Below are positions 33,141 to 44,287 of a stretch of 64,000 nucleotides of DNA, one piece after another; position 1 is the first letter of the stretch; each line of letters begins with the position of its first letter. The position numbers and the translations under genes are program-made. The DNA is from Hyposmocoma kahamanoa (taxonomy: Eukaryota; Arthropoda; Insecta; Lepidoptera; Cosmopterigidae). Below the pieces are notes generated by a model that ran no database searches, was not told the DNA's origin, and saw nothing but the letters and a program-made list of their open reading frames with translations. The stretch is from the NCBI RefSeq assembly GCF_003589595.1, contig NW_020654684.1:3165641-3229640 (forward strand), given 5' to 3'.

Positions 33141-36100
33141 ACGTTTTTTAAGTACCAATCCCTTTCGCTAACGATTACGGAAACCATTGGGACCGGTAGT
33201 TGGAAGAAGTTCACAACTCTTGGAAAACTCTTAGACGATCACTTAAACTCACTTCTTAGACGATATTCGTGCCCTGCAGTGGAACGTTTAAGAAATTGTT
33301 GATGTTTAGATATAATTAAATAGAAGAAATATTAAACGTACCTGTAATATTGTCAAGAGATTTAGACCCGAACAAATAGTTTAATTTCCTACGTATAACA
33401 TTTTTTGATGTATAAATATACAAACATTCAATTAATAAATAATTTGGCCTTTTTGAGAAACATTGTAGCACAAAAATGAGATCCAAACAATTTGTTATTG
33501 ATTGCTAATTAATTAATCAACGAAAAAGAACCTGTCAAAGTGCTTAATACAAATTACAAACAATGGTCATTATTGCTCCGCAATTCATAATACGACCGGT
33601 TAAGATAATCTTCAAAACATTATACATATATATGTAATGGTCACCAGCAAAAGACGATTGAGTTACTCACAAATTATACGTAAAATTATTATTATTTCAT
33701 TACATATTTAAATTTTATTCTCTGGGAAACCCAAGAGTCGGCAGCTTCCTTGCCCAACGCATTAGTATAGGGGGATATATACAAAGGGGGAACGCTGCCA
33801 GCATCTTGGGCATCTTGCCGAGGGGACCCAATTTTATGCATTATGTCGCATCAACGTTATAGCAGCGCCACCTGGCGGAAGATTGTGGAACTACGGTTGT
33901 CTATTCATTAATTACAATGCCACCTATCGACTGGTCTAGTGAAACAGCAGTACGTTTGGGTGTGGTTAATACAGAGCTGGCAAAATCGGATGTGACAGTT
34001 ATCAGTCGTAATGTTGTTAGCGCCACCGAATGTGACAGTTGTCAGTTGTGATGTTGGTAGACAGAGTCTAACTGGTGGCGGTGGGGTTACTCAATCGAGT
34101 GCGCTTATGTGGTAGAAATGGGAGAGAAAGCCACCATACTTGTTGTTGAGACCGTGGGGGTGCACTTGCATACATTCTATATCTTTGACAGTTACCATAA
34201 ACCATAGAACGTGATCTCTTCAATTTGCTCCTTAAAAAAATCAATTTATCTATGGTTCTCGTTCATTACAGCTGTCAAAATCTGAGACGACACACAATGG
34301 TGGTCAACTTTGGGTCAACCGTTAAGTGTTTGAACGCCGTTTTGATTTCTGTTGTTGAGTTTCATTTTATTTTGTGTTGAAAATAACTTGATATCTTGTG
34401 CATTTAGTGTTTTAAGCGTCACGCGAGTCGATTTTCCTTCACTAATTATCTTGAATACACTTGTGTGTGTACGCGCTTTCAGACGCAGCGAAAAAGAAAA
34501 CTAGTTTACAAGTATTTCTTGTGTTTTTATATGCGATATTGGAGACGCAGTGAGACAGTGACTCTTGTATATTTCTTTAGTTTTTTCATGCAAAACAAAA
34601 AATAAATTTTAAAACGTGTTTTAATTATTTATATAGCTCAATTAAAATTGACTATGTAAGAGACTGCGCTTATGTTCCTTTATTTTCTGTGGAGATTATT
34701 TTTAGGCAGTCTATTTAACTTTTTTTTGTATTTCTTATTTTTATGTTTTGTTTGTACTATTTTTTATTTAACAATTTCATGTTAACTCTGTCTTACAAAA
34801 TTGAAGAACAAGCGTAATGCCTATACACATGCAGGTAACTACCTATATAAGTACGTATAGTATTGATATATGGGTATATATGGATCCTTGATTACTACAG
34901 GGAGCAAATTACGAGTTTCAAAAAAATACGCCAGGGGGCTCTCTTTTCCTCCTGTACTACTCTACTCTTTGTTGAGACCGAACGAATCGGAGGTGCGCCA
35001 GCCCAACTTGAACTCATCGTGTTTGTCACATTTTTAATCCATTTCTATACGCGTGATCCTAAGAGTTATCGTGCAACTGATAATTTAATGAAGTAAATCA
35101 GTACCTGTGCTAATGATCTGTCACAATATTTCGAATTGAAGAAGAATTGTTTAAGTACACGCCTGTAACCGTAGTGTGAGACTTTAATTCAAGATTTCCG
35201 CCATCTTGGACCCTATGATAATGCCAATTCCTGACAACTAGTCGTCACATATAATTTAAAAATCCTAGTTTTACTTTTTAGTATTGAAGCTTTTATTGTC
35301 TTTTTTACATTAATTGTATATTATCAAAATAAAAATATCTCATTTTATTATTATCATTATCATACATCATTGTTGTCCTTTTCCTCATTAAATTATTCTA
35401 TTGGACACTTTGTCGTAACTGAGTAACCCATACGATGTTACGCAGCTTTCGAATGCGATTATTTTCCTCCTCATATGTCGACCTTTTTAAAACAGAAACT
35501 TAATTCAGAGTTAGAACGAAATAAATATACTTTCTTTCTTTATCTTTCGACATTGTCTCATGCTACAGCTCAATATGTAAATGCTAAACCGAAAACTAGT
35601 AGTTTAAAATTTGTCTAATGATACTTGCGACATTTAGTCAGAAGAAGGATGATATGATACTCCGTGGAATAAAAAAAAATGGTAATATTCAGCGAAATCT
35701 AACGGTAAACATGGATGTGGTAAAAGAATAAAAAAATAATAATATTACCACACTTATCAAGCTGGATTGAAAAAGCTTTGTGTACAAGAAGCTGAAAGAA
35801 CGTCTTTTTCACCGATTCAAACTGATTCCGCATTTATAAGTGTGGTGGCTCTCCTATACAGTAAATTGATTTCGAAAATTTCATCATGATCATCTCATAC
35901 CAACCATAGTGTAAAAATTAGGTATTAATGCCGTTTTTGTCCGTCTGTTTGTCCAACGCGCTGAGCGTGATGCTTTGCGCGACATTGGATGAGTGTGCGC
36001 AAAAAACGCAACGGATTGGAGATGTTCGACAAGAGTTATTGTGTTTCATACATCGAGAATACAACTGTTTTTGTTTGAATAGTTTAAGAAAACATGTTTT

Positions 36101-36423
36101 GTGTAGAGGCTGATAGAATTTGTTACCGGCACGAGCGAAAATTCTTTTGATGGCACATCGCTGTTTAAATCAGCGGTATCCTTACGAGGACCATTTGACT
36201 TAATATTACAATGTTACGTTAAAGGACATATTTTAAATTAAGAAAAATGCCAATGATGTGGAGTGACGTAATCGCGTATGTTGTAAGCACTACGTTCCAA
36301 TCCAAGTTGAAAGCCTGACAATTTAATGTTGCACCCAGAAATGGTGCTAGAACTGACTTTCAATCAAACCTCAACAATATGATCAAAATGTCACAAGTCA
36401 ACGTGATATTGTTTCATGATCTT
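33141..36423. other. Unrecognised; imperfect direct repeat at 33989-34060
   Basis: Two 32-bp copies (33989-34020 and 34029-34060), both containing ATGTGACAGTT and ATGTTG, match at 27 of 32 positions. AGCGCCACCTGGCGG at 33865 is a wording often seen at retroelement ends, but no element is recognised. Frames at 34863-35096 and 35928-36113 have no known domain. Confidence 0.45.
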
Positions 36424-36590
36424 GCTTCCATGACCGTTCGGTTACCATGCTGGTTTGTCACCCGTAGGTCCCGGGCTACATTTATTTCTCTCGTGAGTTT
36501 GGGTGTAATTTGTGGTTGACAATGTGTGTCCATGGCACCCGTGATGCAGGGTTACCCTATGAGTGTGTATGGTATTTATTTATTTATTTA
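36424..36590 (+). mobile_element. tRNA-derived SINE, family 1, copy 3 (internal deletion)
   Basis: GCTTCCATGACCGTTCGGTT (box A region) is present, but the sequence jumps from GGTCCCGGG straight to CTACATTTATTTCTC, so box B is deleted. The body GTGTAATTTGTGGTTGACAA and the tail (TATT)n at 36572-36590 remain. Confidence 0.78.
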
Positions 36591-37531
36591 CGATCGGTAA
36601 CGTTGAGTAAGATTTCTTTGTGTTATCGTATTAATGTTTCTTTTATTCTTTAATATTGATTGAGCAATCTGTGGCCGCGTTAAGATCCTCTCTCGTGCAG
36701 GCATTTGGGCACAAGGGCTACTTTAATAGTTTCTTTTGATTATGATAACTTGAACACATTGAAATATCATCTTATCACAAGTGGATAAAAAGCTTCAGTG
36801 ACAAAAAGCAAGTCTGAAAAATATTTCAACGACATTGTATTCCGTAATCGTTGGACCGTAAAGATGTAAAATTTACATTACACCGTTTGTGCTTACAGTA
36901 CTGAAAAGTATATGTCCTTCAAAATGTATTGAATAAAAAGAAAACCTTCTATCAAATATTTCTCTTACAGCAATAAAAAACATCGAAATCAACAAAAACC
37001 TACATGTCTAAGACCAGAAGCGGTCCATCAGTCACTCAGCTTCCGATCCTCGCCCAGCGCGGCCTTTGACCTCCCTTTTCTATGATATATCGACTTGGCC
37101 TTCTTACTATGCTGGAGCCATTTGTTTTAAACATCAGTTGCTCGTGTATGGGCACACCACCATTCCTTAGACACTGTTGTATTATTCTAGTTTGAATTAC
37201 GGACATATAAAGATGATAATGGTTTACAGAATTTTTATTAGGTATCTGTGACATTTGTAATCGATTGTTACAACTGCTGTTCTTTCTTGTTTCTGGTTTA
37301 ACTGTCTCTTATATATAAATGTTTCAATCATCATCATTGCCAACATAACAATGTCACAGTCCTGTGCATGGGTCTCTTTTGAGGAGAGAGTTTAGGCCAT
37401 AGGTTCCCAAACGTTTTGGCATACCGCCAACTTAGGCTTGATAAAAAAATTTAAACGCTTACAAAAAATAACTGAAAACACGTTTTTTTATTAACATAAA
37501 AAAAATCACAACGAATAAAAATTATATATAT
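36591..37531. other. Unrecognised sequence
   Basis: No gene or shared repeat is recognised. A minus-strand frame at 37036-37254 lacks known motifs. Confidence 0.5.
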
Positions 37532-37666
37532 ATTTCGAGTTCTTAGGTTTTCGCAATTGTTACGCATAGGAAATGAAACTATTATTCTGGATTTAAATCG
37601 CGTATATTTTTTAAACAAACCGACGTTTCAAGCCCTTTACAGGTCCCACGGTCACGGTTGATTGAG
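37532..37666 (+). repeat. Family F single arm
   Basis: CGAGTTCTTAGGTTTTCGCA, GGATTTAAATCGCGTATA, AAACAAACCGACGTTTC and CCCTTTACAGGTCCCACGG, ending GGTCACGGTTGATTGAG. It has the same extent as 26772-26910 and no inverted partner. Confidence 0.78.
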
Positions 37667-37807
37667 GTGGTACAGTCATCAACCAGTTACGTCTAATATT
37701 AATGCAAACCACCCTATTTTTTCACTATAGTTACAAAAGTTATTAATTAAATACCTTATTTTTAATTTTACAAAGAAACATTCCAATTTACGCTACATTA
37801 ACTTAAA

Positions 37808-38047
37808 TGCCTCTGTGGCCGAACGGTTACCATGCCGGACTGCAACGGGTCCCAGGATCGATTCCCGGGCCGGGAGAAATATTTGTATGGCCTACATTTA
37901 TTTCTATCGTGAGTTTGGGTGTAATTTGTGGTTGTCTATGGCATGTCCGTGGCATCCGCGACACAGGGTTTCCCTAGTGCGGGGAATGTTGAGTGTGTGC
38001 GTTATTATTATTATTGTGCGTTATTATTATTATTGTGCGTTATTACA
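37808..38047 (+). mobile_element. tRNA-derived SINE, family 1, copy 4 (duplicated tail)
   Basis: TGCCTCTGTGGCCGAACGG (box A region), a short-spaced GATCGATTCCCGGGCC (box B region), then the standard body to CTAGTGCGGGG. The tail repeats as GTGCG(TTATTATTATTATT) two and a half times at 37998-38047. The region between box A and box B is shortened. Confidence 0.85.
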
Positions 38048-39029
38048 TTAAGTTTTACAAATTATTTTATTGAATGAATTTTTATTAAGTTCAATTTATT
38101 ATTAATTAGTAATAGAAATTATAATAAATTAAAACATATTAATTAGTACTGCAGTCTTATGTCTGTTTGGAATTTTTCATCAGAGGAAATACATTATTAT
38201 GTAGTGTAATTTCTATAGACAATCCAGGTTTTTTTATCAAATATGATAGCTCCCCATGGACAGAATCAACGCCCCCCCAATTGCTTCCGAGGCATCTACC
38301 GCCCCGTAGGACTCTTCAGCGCCCTCTTTAGAGTTCTGGAAAACTGTGGTTTGGGTTTTGGTGTGGTGTGTTGTGGCCTACACAACATTTTTTTATTTTA
38401 TAAGTAAGTCACTCTGGCCCTATACAAGTTAGGAACTTCAGATCTTTTGCAAGGGTTGGGAATCTTTTTTCACGTGAGGTAATGGAATTTGATGACTGAT
38501 GATGATGTCGTTGAACTGAAAAGTAGTACGTAGATTCCGTGGTTCAGGAAATTGCCAAGTCAACGATCCTTTTAAATATGTGACGCGTTAAACAATGTAA
38601 TGACAAAAAGTTATGGCACAGTTAATATTAAAAGTGCGTGTAGGAAGGAAAATTCCTTCGAAGAAAATGTGTGATAATATGAACATAAAGGTGCACTTAC
38701 AATTACTTGAAATTCATCGATTAAGTGGAATACAAGACATGTGTTCCAGCTAAGTGAATAAACGTTTTGCGTCTTAGCGAGTCTAAGAGTTGCATAAAAC
38801 AAAAAGGCGGCGCAACCGGCTCCGGTGCCTTAAAAGGGAATAATCGAGCGCGACTCTGCGTGCGCGCATACTTCAAACCGATATCGGAAAGAGCATCGCT
38901 CTAGCGTTGAACAGTGAAGAATTATTATTTTCTTTTTCAGCTTATTTCTTGAAGAAGATACACGTCCCTCCTATGATCAGGGGTTGTGTACAATCGCACT
39001 TCTGACTAAAGAACATTTATCGTCAGTTG
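38048..39029. other. Unrecognised; splice-acceptor-like site at 38922-38940
   Basis: TTATTATTTTCTTTTTCAG at 38922-38940 looks like a good 3' splice site and follows a GC-richer stretch (38810-38900, GGCGGCGCAACCGGC). No coding frame with recognisable content follows, so no exon is called. Confidence 0.25.
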
Positions 39030-39260
39030 ATATACTAAGTGGCGAGACGAACCCTTTGTGCGCCTGGCGGTAAGCGACACGCCTGTCCATAACAGTTGCA
39101 GTGCCACTCTGAGCTTTAAATCACAAAGATCTGAGGGGCACTGCCACTGCGTCACCCTGAGACATGCGTTGATAATTTTAACAGCATAGAAACCGGAACG
39201 CAGTTATTTTCACATTACAGCTTGGCCTCCGAAATAGGTAAGGTGGCAGTACTTCCCTGG
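39030..39260 (-). mobile_element. RetA copy 5
   Basis: On the minus strand it runs from CCAGGGAAGTACTGCCACC through ACCTATTTCGGAGGCC, ATGTCTCAGGGTGACG, the complete internal hairpin (39098-39150) and GGACAGGCGTGTCGCTTACC to GGTTCGTCTCGCCACTTAGT. The tail has lost its A-run. Confidence 0.85.
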
Positions 39261-39989
39261 AGTAATGATTAATTAATTAGACGAGTATTTAAATAGTAAC
39301 AAAACTTGAAAAAAAAAAAATTTACCGAACCAAAGACAATTAAATAACGTTCGTTAACGATGATAAATATGTATTTACGGACGGATAAAGTTCTAGAGGG
39401 AACTTTTAGAATAAACAAGTTATAATCTCACCTGTCAATCTGTGTTTGGTAGCGGCACGTATCTGTTTACACTGCTAACAGACAGGCGGACATACCGAAA
39501 TGAGTGCGTACATGTTGCAGGTTATATTTTTAATTTTAGTGACGTTTTTATGTAGCTATCCTATACCGGATGAAACCAAATTGTACTCCGATTTAGCAAT
39601 ATTATCATAAGTTTGTTTCTCCGCCCCATAAGGTACGAGAATTGAATGTTAAGATAATTAATATAGTTCACGTAAGACCTTGAGAGACATTAAAATATAA
39701 TACTGTGAAGTCTTACTAATTTTGTTATTTACCAATATTATACAACACCGTGTCACGTTCCAACGGAGGGACTCGTGTTGTATATGTACCTACTCATATT
39801 GCGCCGAAAACCGGCGCACGCGCAGCGTGACGTCGATCTACGAAAAAGCCTACAAACATTAACGAGAATAAACTATTATATATTGGGTTCCGTTTAAAAT
39901 CTGTTAGTAATTAGTTAAAACTAAGTATAACATAAGTAAGTACCTATAGACACAATATCTATCCGTACAATTTAACACTAATAATATAA
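39261..39989. other. Unrecognised AT-rich sequence
   Basis: Nothing is recognised. A GC-richer patch at 39803-39835 (GCGCCGAAAACCGGCGCACG) contains a short inverted GCGCC/GGCGC pair. Confidence 0.5.
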
Positions 39990-40389
39990 NNNNNNNNNNN
40001 NNNNNNNNNNNNNNNNNNNNNNNNNNNNNNNNNNNNNNNNNNNNNNNNNNNNNNNNNNNNNNNNNNNNNNNNNNNNNNNNNNNNNNNNNNNNNNNNNNNN
40101 NNNNNNNNNNNNNNNNNNNNNNNNNNNNNNNNNNNNNNNNNNNNNNNNNNNNNNNNNNNNNNNNNNNNNNNNNNNNNNNNNNNNNNNNNNNNNNNNNNNN
40201 NNNNNNNNNNNNNNNNNNNNNNNNNNNNNNNNNNNNNNNNNNNNNNNNNNNNNNNNNNNNNNNNNNNNNNNNNNNNNNNNNNNNNNNNNNNNNNNNNNNN
40301 NNNNNNNNNNNNNNNNNNNNNNNNNNNNNNNNNNNNNNNNNNNNNNNNNNNNNNNNNNNNNNNNNNNNNNNNNNNNNNNNNNNNNNNNN
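39990..40389. other. Assembly gap, 400 N
   Basis: 400 N, probably an estimated gap size. The minus-strand open frame that spans it is an artefact of N translation. Confidence 0.97.
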
Positions 40390-41528
40390 TATTAAATGTT
40401 ATTGATAAATTCAACCGATATAATTATTAGTATTCGATGTTTATCGTGGCGATGGTATCGTTGAATTGGATTATGTTGAAAAACGATGTATCAACAAGGT
40501 CAGGCTGAAAATCAGTACCGCGAGGCATACTGCCACAAGGATTATACTGAGCATGTTCCTTCCACGCACTGTTGTTGTTCCCACAATATTGTTACATTAT
40601 TATGTTCTGTACGTTAATACGTACAGACACACAGTAATCTGTGTGTGGTAAATAAATAGTTTAAATGGTACAATTGCACCTAGAACTTACTTGTATTGGA
40701 TAGGGCTTTTTCGAATCTAGAAAATATCGATGTAATTACGGACTCCTTAATTACCATCTTGAAACATTTGATGCTTCCCTGGATCTTGAGGAATACCTAT
40801 AGAAATTCAGACAGTGTCACGTGCTCGTAACTGTAGTCTGGATTATGAAAAAAATTTTTTTCAGCATAGTGTCCCTACATGCTCTATCAAATTATAGGAT
40901 GTGTACCATGCAAGTTGATAAACAAAAAACTGTTTGTACAAAGTGCGGAAAATGTGATTTCTGAATTTACTTTTCATCTGACAGACTGTATATCTTGATT
41001 AATTGATTCAAAATAGAATTTACATCCACGACCAGTACAACACATTTAAACAATTGATTCATAATTCCAATCCTGGTATATCACACTGCGGAACCCTACC
41101 TCACTCGGAGTTTAATGTCAGACCGTTTAAATTAATTAACTATATTTTATTTTAGAACTGTATATATTTGTTTAGGCGAGTTTACAGGTGGTTAATGGTA
41201 GTTAAGAGATAATTTATATTTAATAGGAGAAAAAAATCTTGACATGTAACAACGACTCTCGTGAAAAATTAACGTTGAAAGCGTCAGTTTGTCTGCAAAG
41301 ATATTTAAAAGGTAATTAATATAATGACATTTCAATAGTCTAATGCAAAGCAGCGCTGTTGTAATCTCGCTTGATGAGAAGGGAGAGACGGTGCAACTGG
41401 AGGCACAGGAAAATGAAGAAGTGCATTTATGTTCCACAGGAGGAAACGCAATTGGAAATTAATTTCTAAAGATGCGGCATAACCACTACCATCAGATACA
41501 CCGCCTGATTATTTACAAACTAAACTCA
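40390..41528. other. Unrecognised sequence
   Basis: No gene or shared repeat is recognised. Confidence 0.5.
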
Positions 41529-41693
41529 GGGTCGTATTCCAGAACTCTACTCAATGCTCAAGTCAGGATCTGAGTATGATTTCAAGCACTGGTAATACGA
41601 CTCTAATGGCAGGGACTTGAGTGTGATTTCGAGTGCTTTAAACCATAATCAAATCCTGACTTGAGCATTGAGTAGAGTTCTAGAATACGACCC
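41529..41693. mobile_element. Palindromic 165-bp MITE, copy 2
   Basis: Terminal repeats GGGTCGTATTCCAGAACTC / GAGTTCTAGAATACGACCC, then CTCAATGCTCAAGTCAGGAT against TCCTGACTTGAGCATTGAG inverted. Same 165-bp length as the copies at 20194 and 44725. Flanks are TCA on the left and TTA on the right. Confidence 0.88.
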
Positions 41694-41782
41694 TTAGACC
41701 TTTCCTTCGGTGAAGTAGAAATTTAGCCTTAAGTCGATTTCTTACTAAAGTCCTTTCAACTTATCGTTTTTCATGGTTCTGG

Positions 41783-41877
41783 ATATTAGTGCGGCACGGG
41801 ACGAACAAGTGGTTAAGCGACAACCAATCCATAGCAGTTGCAGTGTCACTTAGAGGTTTAAATCGCAAAGATCTGCC
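41783..41877 (-). mobile_element. RetA copy 6 (3' fragment)
   Basis: On the minus strand: CAGATCTTTGCGATTTAAAC, CACTGCAACTGCTATGG, GTCGCTTAACC and ACTTGTTCGTCCCGTGCCGC. Only about 95 bp of the 3' part remains, with a degenerate end. Confidence 0.7.
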
Positions 41878-42099
41878 GTATCTTCTAAAAATATTCAGTA
41901 TTTATTGTAATAAAGATAATATCTCTACCAACGGCGTGCTGTTTCATTCGGTAGTGTGGGGAAAAAAAGCAAAACATCTAATTACAAAACAAACGGAATC
42001 AAATTTCATCGGTAATTAAATATTAAATTGCAATGCAAAATGCAATTGCAACTTTCCGCCATTATAGCAAAGCTTAAGTTAACTGGTCGATTTGAAGTA

Positions 42100-42128
42100 A
42101 AACAATTGACGGCATCCGTCAATTGTTT
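42100..42128. repeat. Perfect 13-bp inverted repeat
   Basis: AAACAATTGACGG, spacer CAT, then CCGTCAATTGTTT. It is isolated, with no T-run after it and no partner elsewhere; its role is unknown. Confidence 0.6.
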
Positions 42129-42329
42129 CGAACTCGGGCTGGCCAATCGGAGCGCAGTTGTCACAGTAATGACATGGCACAACAGTTTTCAAACAAATTA
42201 AATGACATTTCGTCTCTATTTCTGGTTATATACTCGATGTTTAAAGAGCAGGTTTATTGGCTCATGGTACAATGAGGCATAATTTCAGTTACATTATAAA
42301 AATGTTATGCCTCTTCAACATTTCAATAT

Positions 42330-42590
42330 GCAAGTCGATGACCTACTGAGTATGTTACGTTGCTTCAAGAGGGTCTATCATATTATCTAGGTATAACTGA
42401 TTTTCGTTGTCGACTTCGGTGGCCCAGTGGATCCTACTATGAGTACTGGATGCGGATGTCCCGGATTCGATTCCCCGTAAGACTGAAAATAACTTTTTTA
42501 AATTGGTTCTGGTCTAGGTGTTCCGGGTAGTGATTCGGAGAGAATTTGGTTGCTCTGGTACTCATAATATAGGGAATTCCCTAGTTTGAG
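42330..42590 (+). mobile_element. tRNA-like SINE, family B, copy 2
   Basis: GTTACGTTGCTTCAAGAGGG leads to the tRNA-like core CTTCGGTGGCCCAGTGGATC and TCCCGGATTCGATTCCCCG, then a body (ATTGGTTCTGGTCTAGGTG) and the end ATAGGGAATTCCCTAGTTTG. It matches 7733-7975 on the opposite strand. This copy is longer between core and end, so the other has a deletion. Confidence 0.72.
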
Positions 42591-43919
42591 ACCAGGCTAT
42601 TCCTGTGGTTGTCAGCCGTATATGTCTTGTGATCATTTTAAACATGTTCACTTTGTTTGTTGTCTCATGTGCGACAAATTACAGTGATCAGGGTTCCCGT
42701 GAATGTTGTGACGTTGTTCAAAATACAATCTTCCTTGTGCATTGTTAACATAGCCGGCGTCACGCTGTGCGTGTTGATCCCCGATCCGACCGAGACTAGC
42801 AAATCATCCTCTGTCAGATGTTTATCTATCGCACTAGGAAGTTCTTTGTTTATTTTCTTGTTATGTCAATTAGTGGCTTTGTATAAAAAGTTAGGAAAGG
42901 GTTCTCAACTAGTCGCAGTCACCACGAGCTGGAAGACCCTATTAAGTAGACCAAAGCCCCAATGTTGAAAGTGAAAGAAATTAATGAATTAATTAAATTA
43001 TAACAAAAACACGGTACAGTGTAAGCATAATAAAATAGGTTAATATACAAGAGGTAGCCTTATTGCTAAAGACCAATTTCCTCCACAACATAGGATAGAT
43101 ATTTAGGAAGTATAAAGAGTAATATGAAAAATTTTCTAAACCAGCTCTCAACTGAATTTTTTTCGAGAGACCGGAGAATGTCTAACTCATCCAGTACTAG
43201 CTCTCCGGGCTAGTGCCGGAGATGTCGGTTGCAGTCTCCTGGGATAATGTCCGGACATAGCTTCCAACTTACAGAGTGACTCCTAACTTTAGGCCCTCAA
43301 GTAGACCGCTACTAGATGCTACTAGCTGCGCACGAGATAGACGCCCCGACCACACACATCCGGAGCAGACGAACATGTCCGTCTCTGCAGCTACCACAAC
43401 TGACCGGTTCCTAAAAAAACAATCTTACTGAAGAACTGAACGCATCCATGTCGTTTTTATTCTGATTTATATAAAGGCATTAATAAAAACAATCAATTAG
43501 AAATCGGCCACACAGCTGTTTAAATGGAAACGGATAAACAGTTAATAAAAAACAAACAGCTAGTCATCGGTCACACACGACGAGGTTGTAAAAACTCTAT
43601 TGGTTAATTTCGATTTTAGGACAGTTTGTTAAGGAGCTGCTCTATTAGAGCGGAACAGAAAAATACACATTTTTGAGATAAATATTATAAATTGTTATGT
43701 ATTTCAATTTATATTCAATAACAGATCAATCATTATGCTATAATAAGGTAATAATTATACGTATTGAGAGGAAGTACTGAAACGTTTGCAAACTAAAGGA
43801 AAGGCCGAGTTGACAGGGGGCGCCACCTAGTTTACGCCTTGGAACTTAAAATAAGTTTAACGAAATTTTAATCGGAGAATTTATGGTGACGGGATTGGAA
43901 ATAAAAGTTGTTTTATTAT
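42591..43919. other. Unrecognised; GC-rich blocks and a 103-codon frame
   Basis: 42657-42968 (plus) is open for 103 codons with one hydrophobic segment (LSIALGSSLFIFLLCQLVAL). An acceptor-like ACAAATTACAG lies at 42675-42685. No family is recognised, and the composition fits chance as well as an exon. 43165-43400 is unusually GC-rich without an open frame and could be a decayed retroelement. 43505-43585 has two CGGYCACACA words (43506 and 43569), seen in similar form at 55790 and 56155. Confidence 0.3.
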
Positions 43920-44119
43920 TATTATTATTATTTTATAATACCCAGTGACGGGACGGACAAGTCCTGCGCCTGATGGTAAGCTACACGCCTGTCCATAACA
44001 GTTGCAGTGCCACTCAGAGCTTTAAATCGCAAAGACTCAAATCTTTCCTGCGCACTGCCACTGCGCCCGTCGCCTTGAGACATAAGTTGACAAGTCCCAT
44101 GTGCCTGTAATTTTTACCG
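43920..44119 (-). mobile_element. RetA copy 7
   Basis: On the minus strand: TTACAGGCACATGGGACTTG, TTATGTCTCAAGGCGACG, CAGTGGCAGTGCGCAGG, a disrupted hairpin, then GTGTAGCTTACCATCAGGCG and the 3' end GTCACTGGGTATTATAAAAT running into (AAT)n. The simple repeat at 43914-43933 acts as its tail. Confidence 0.85.
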
Positions 44120-44165
44120 TCACTTGGGACTATAGTTGACACTATCTGGAGCGAAGGAAAGAAGA

Positions 44166-44206
44166 TTTGGATATACTTCTTTTATTTTAAAAGAAGTATA
44201 TCCAAA
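44166..44206. repeat. Perfect 19-bp hairpin with 3-nt loop
   Basis: TTTGGATATACTTCTTTTA (44166-44184), spacer TTT, then its exact inverse (44188-44206). It lies between two RetA copies in opposite orientation. The stem is too short for a typical animal pre-microRNA. It may be a fold-back repair scar or a MITE relic. Confidence 0.8.
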
Positions 44207-44287
44207 GGGTGAATATAGTTAGTGGAAAGTAACTACGTTTACTTGCCTTATTCTTAGTTGACCATAAGGGGGTTATGATTACATAAT

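Noticed and set aside
39959..40414. 151-codon minus-strand frame
   Set aside because: Consists of N across the 400-base gap.
43505..43585. CGGYCACACA repeat shared with 55790 and 56155
   Set aside because: Shared words are about 10 bp and the flanks do not align; not enough to call a family.
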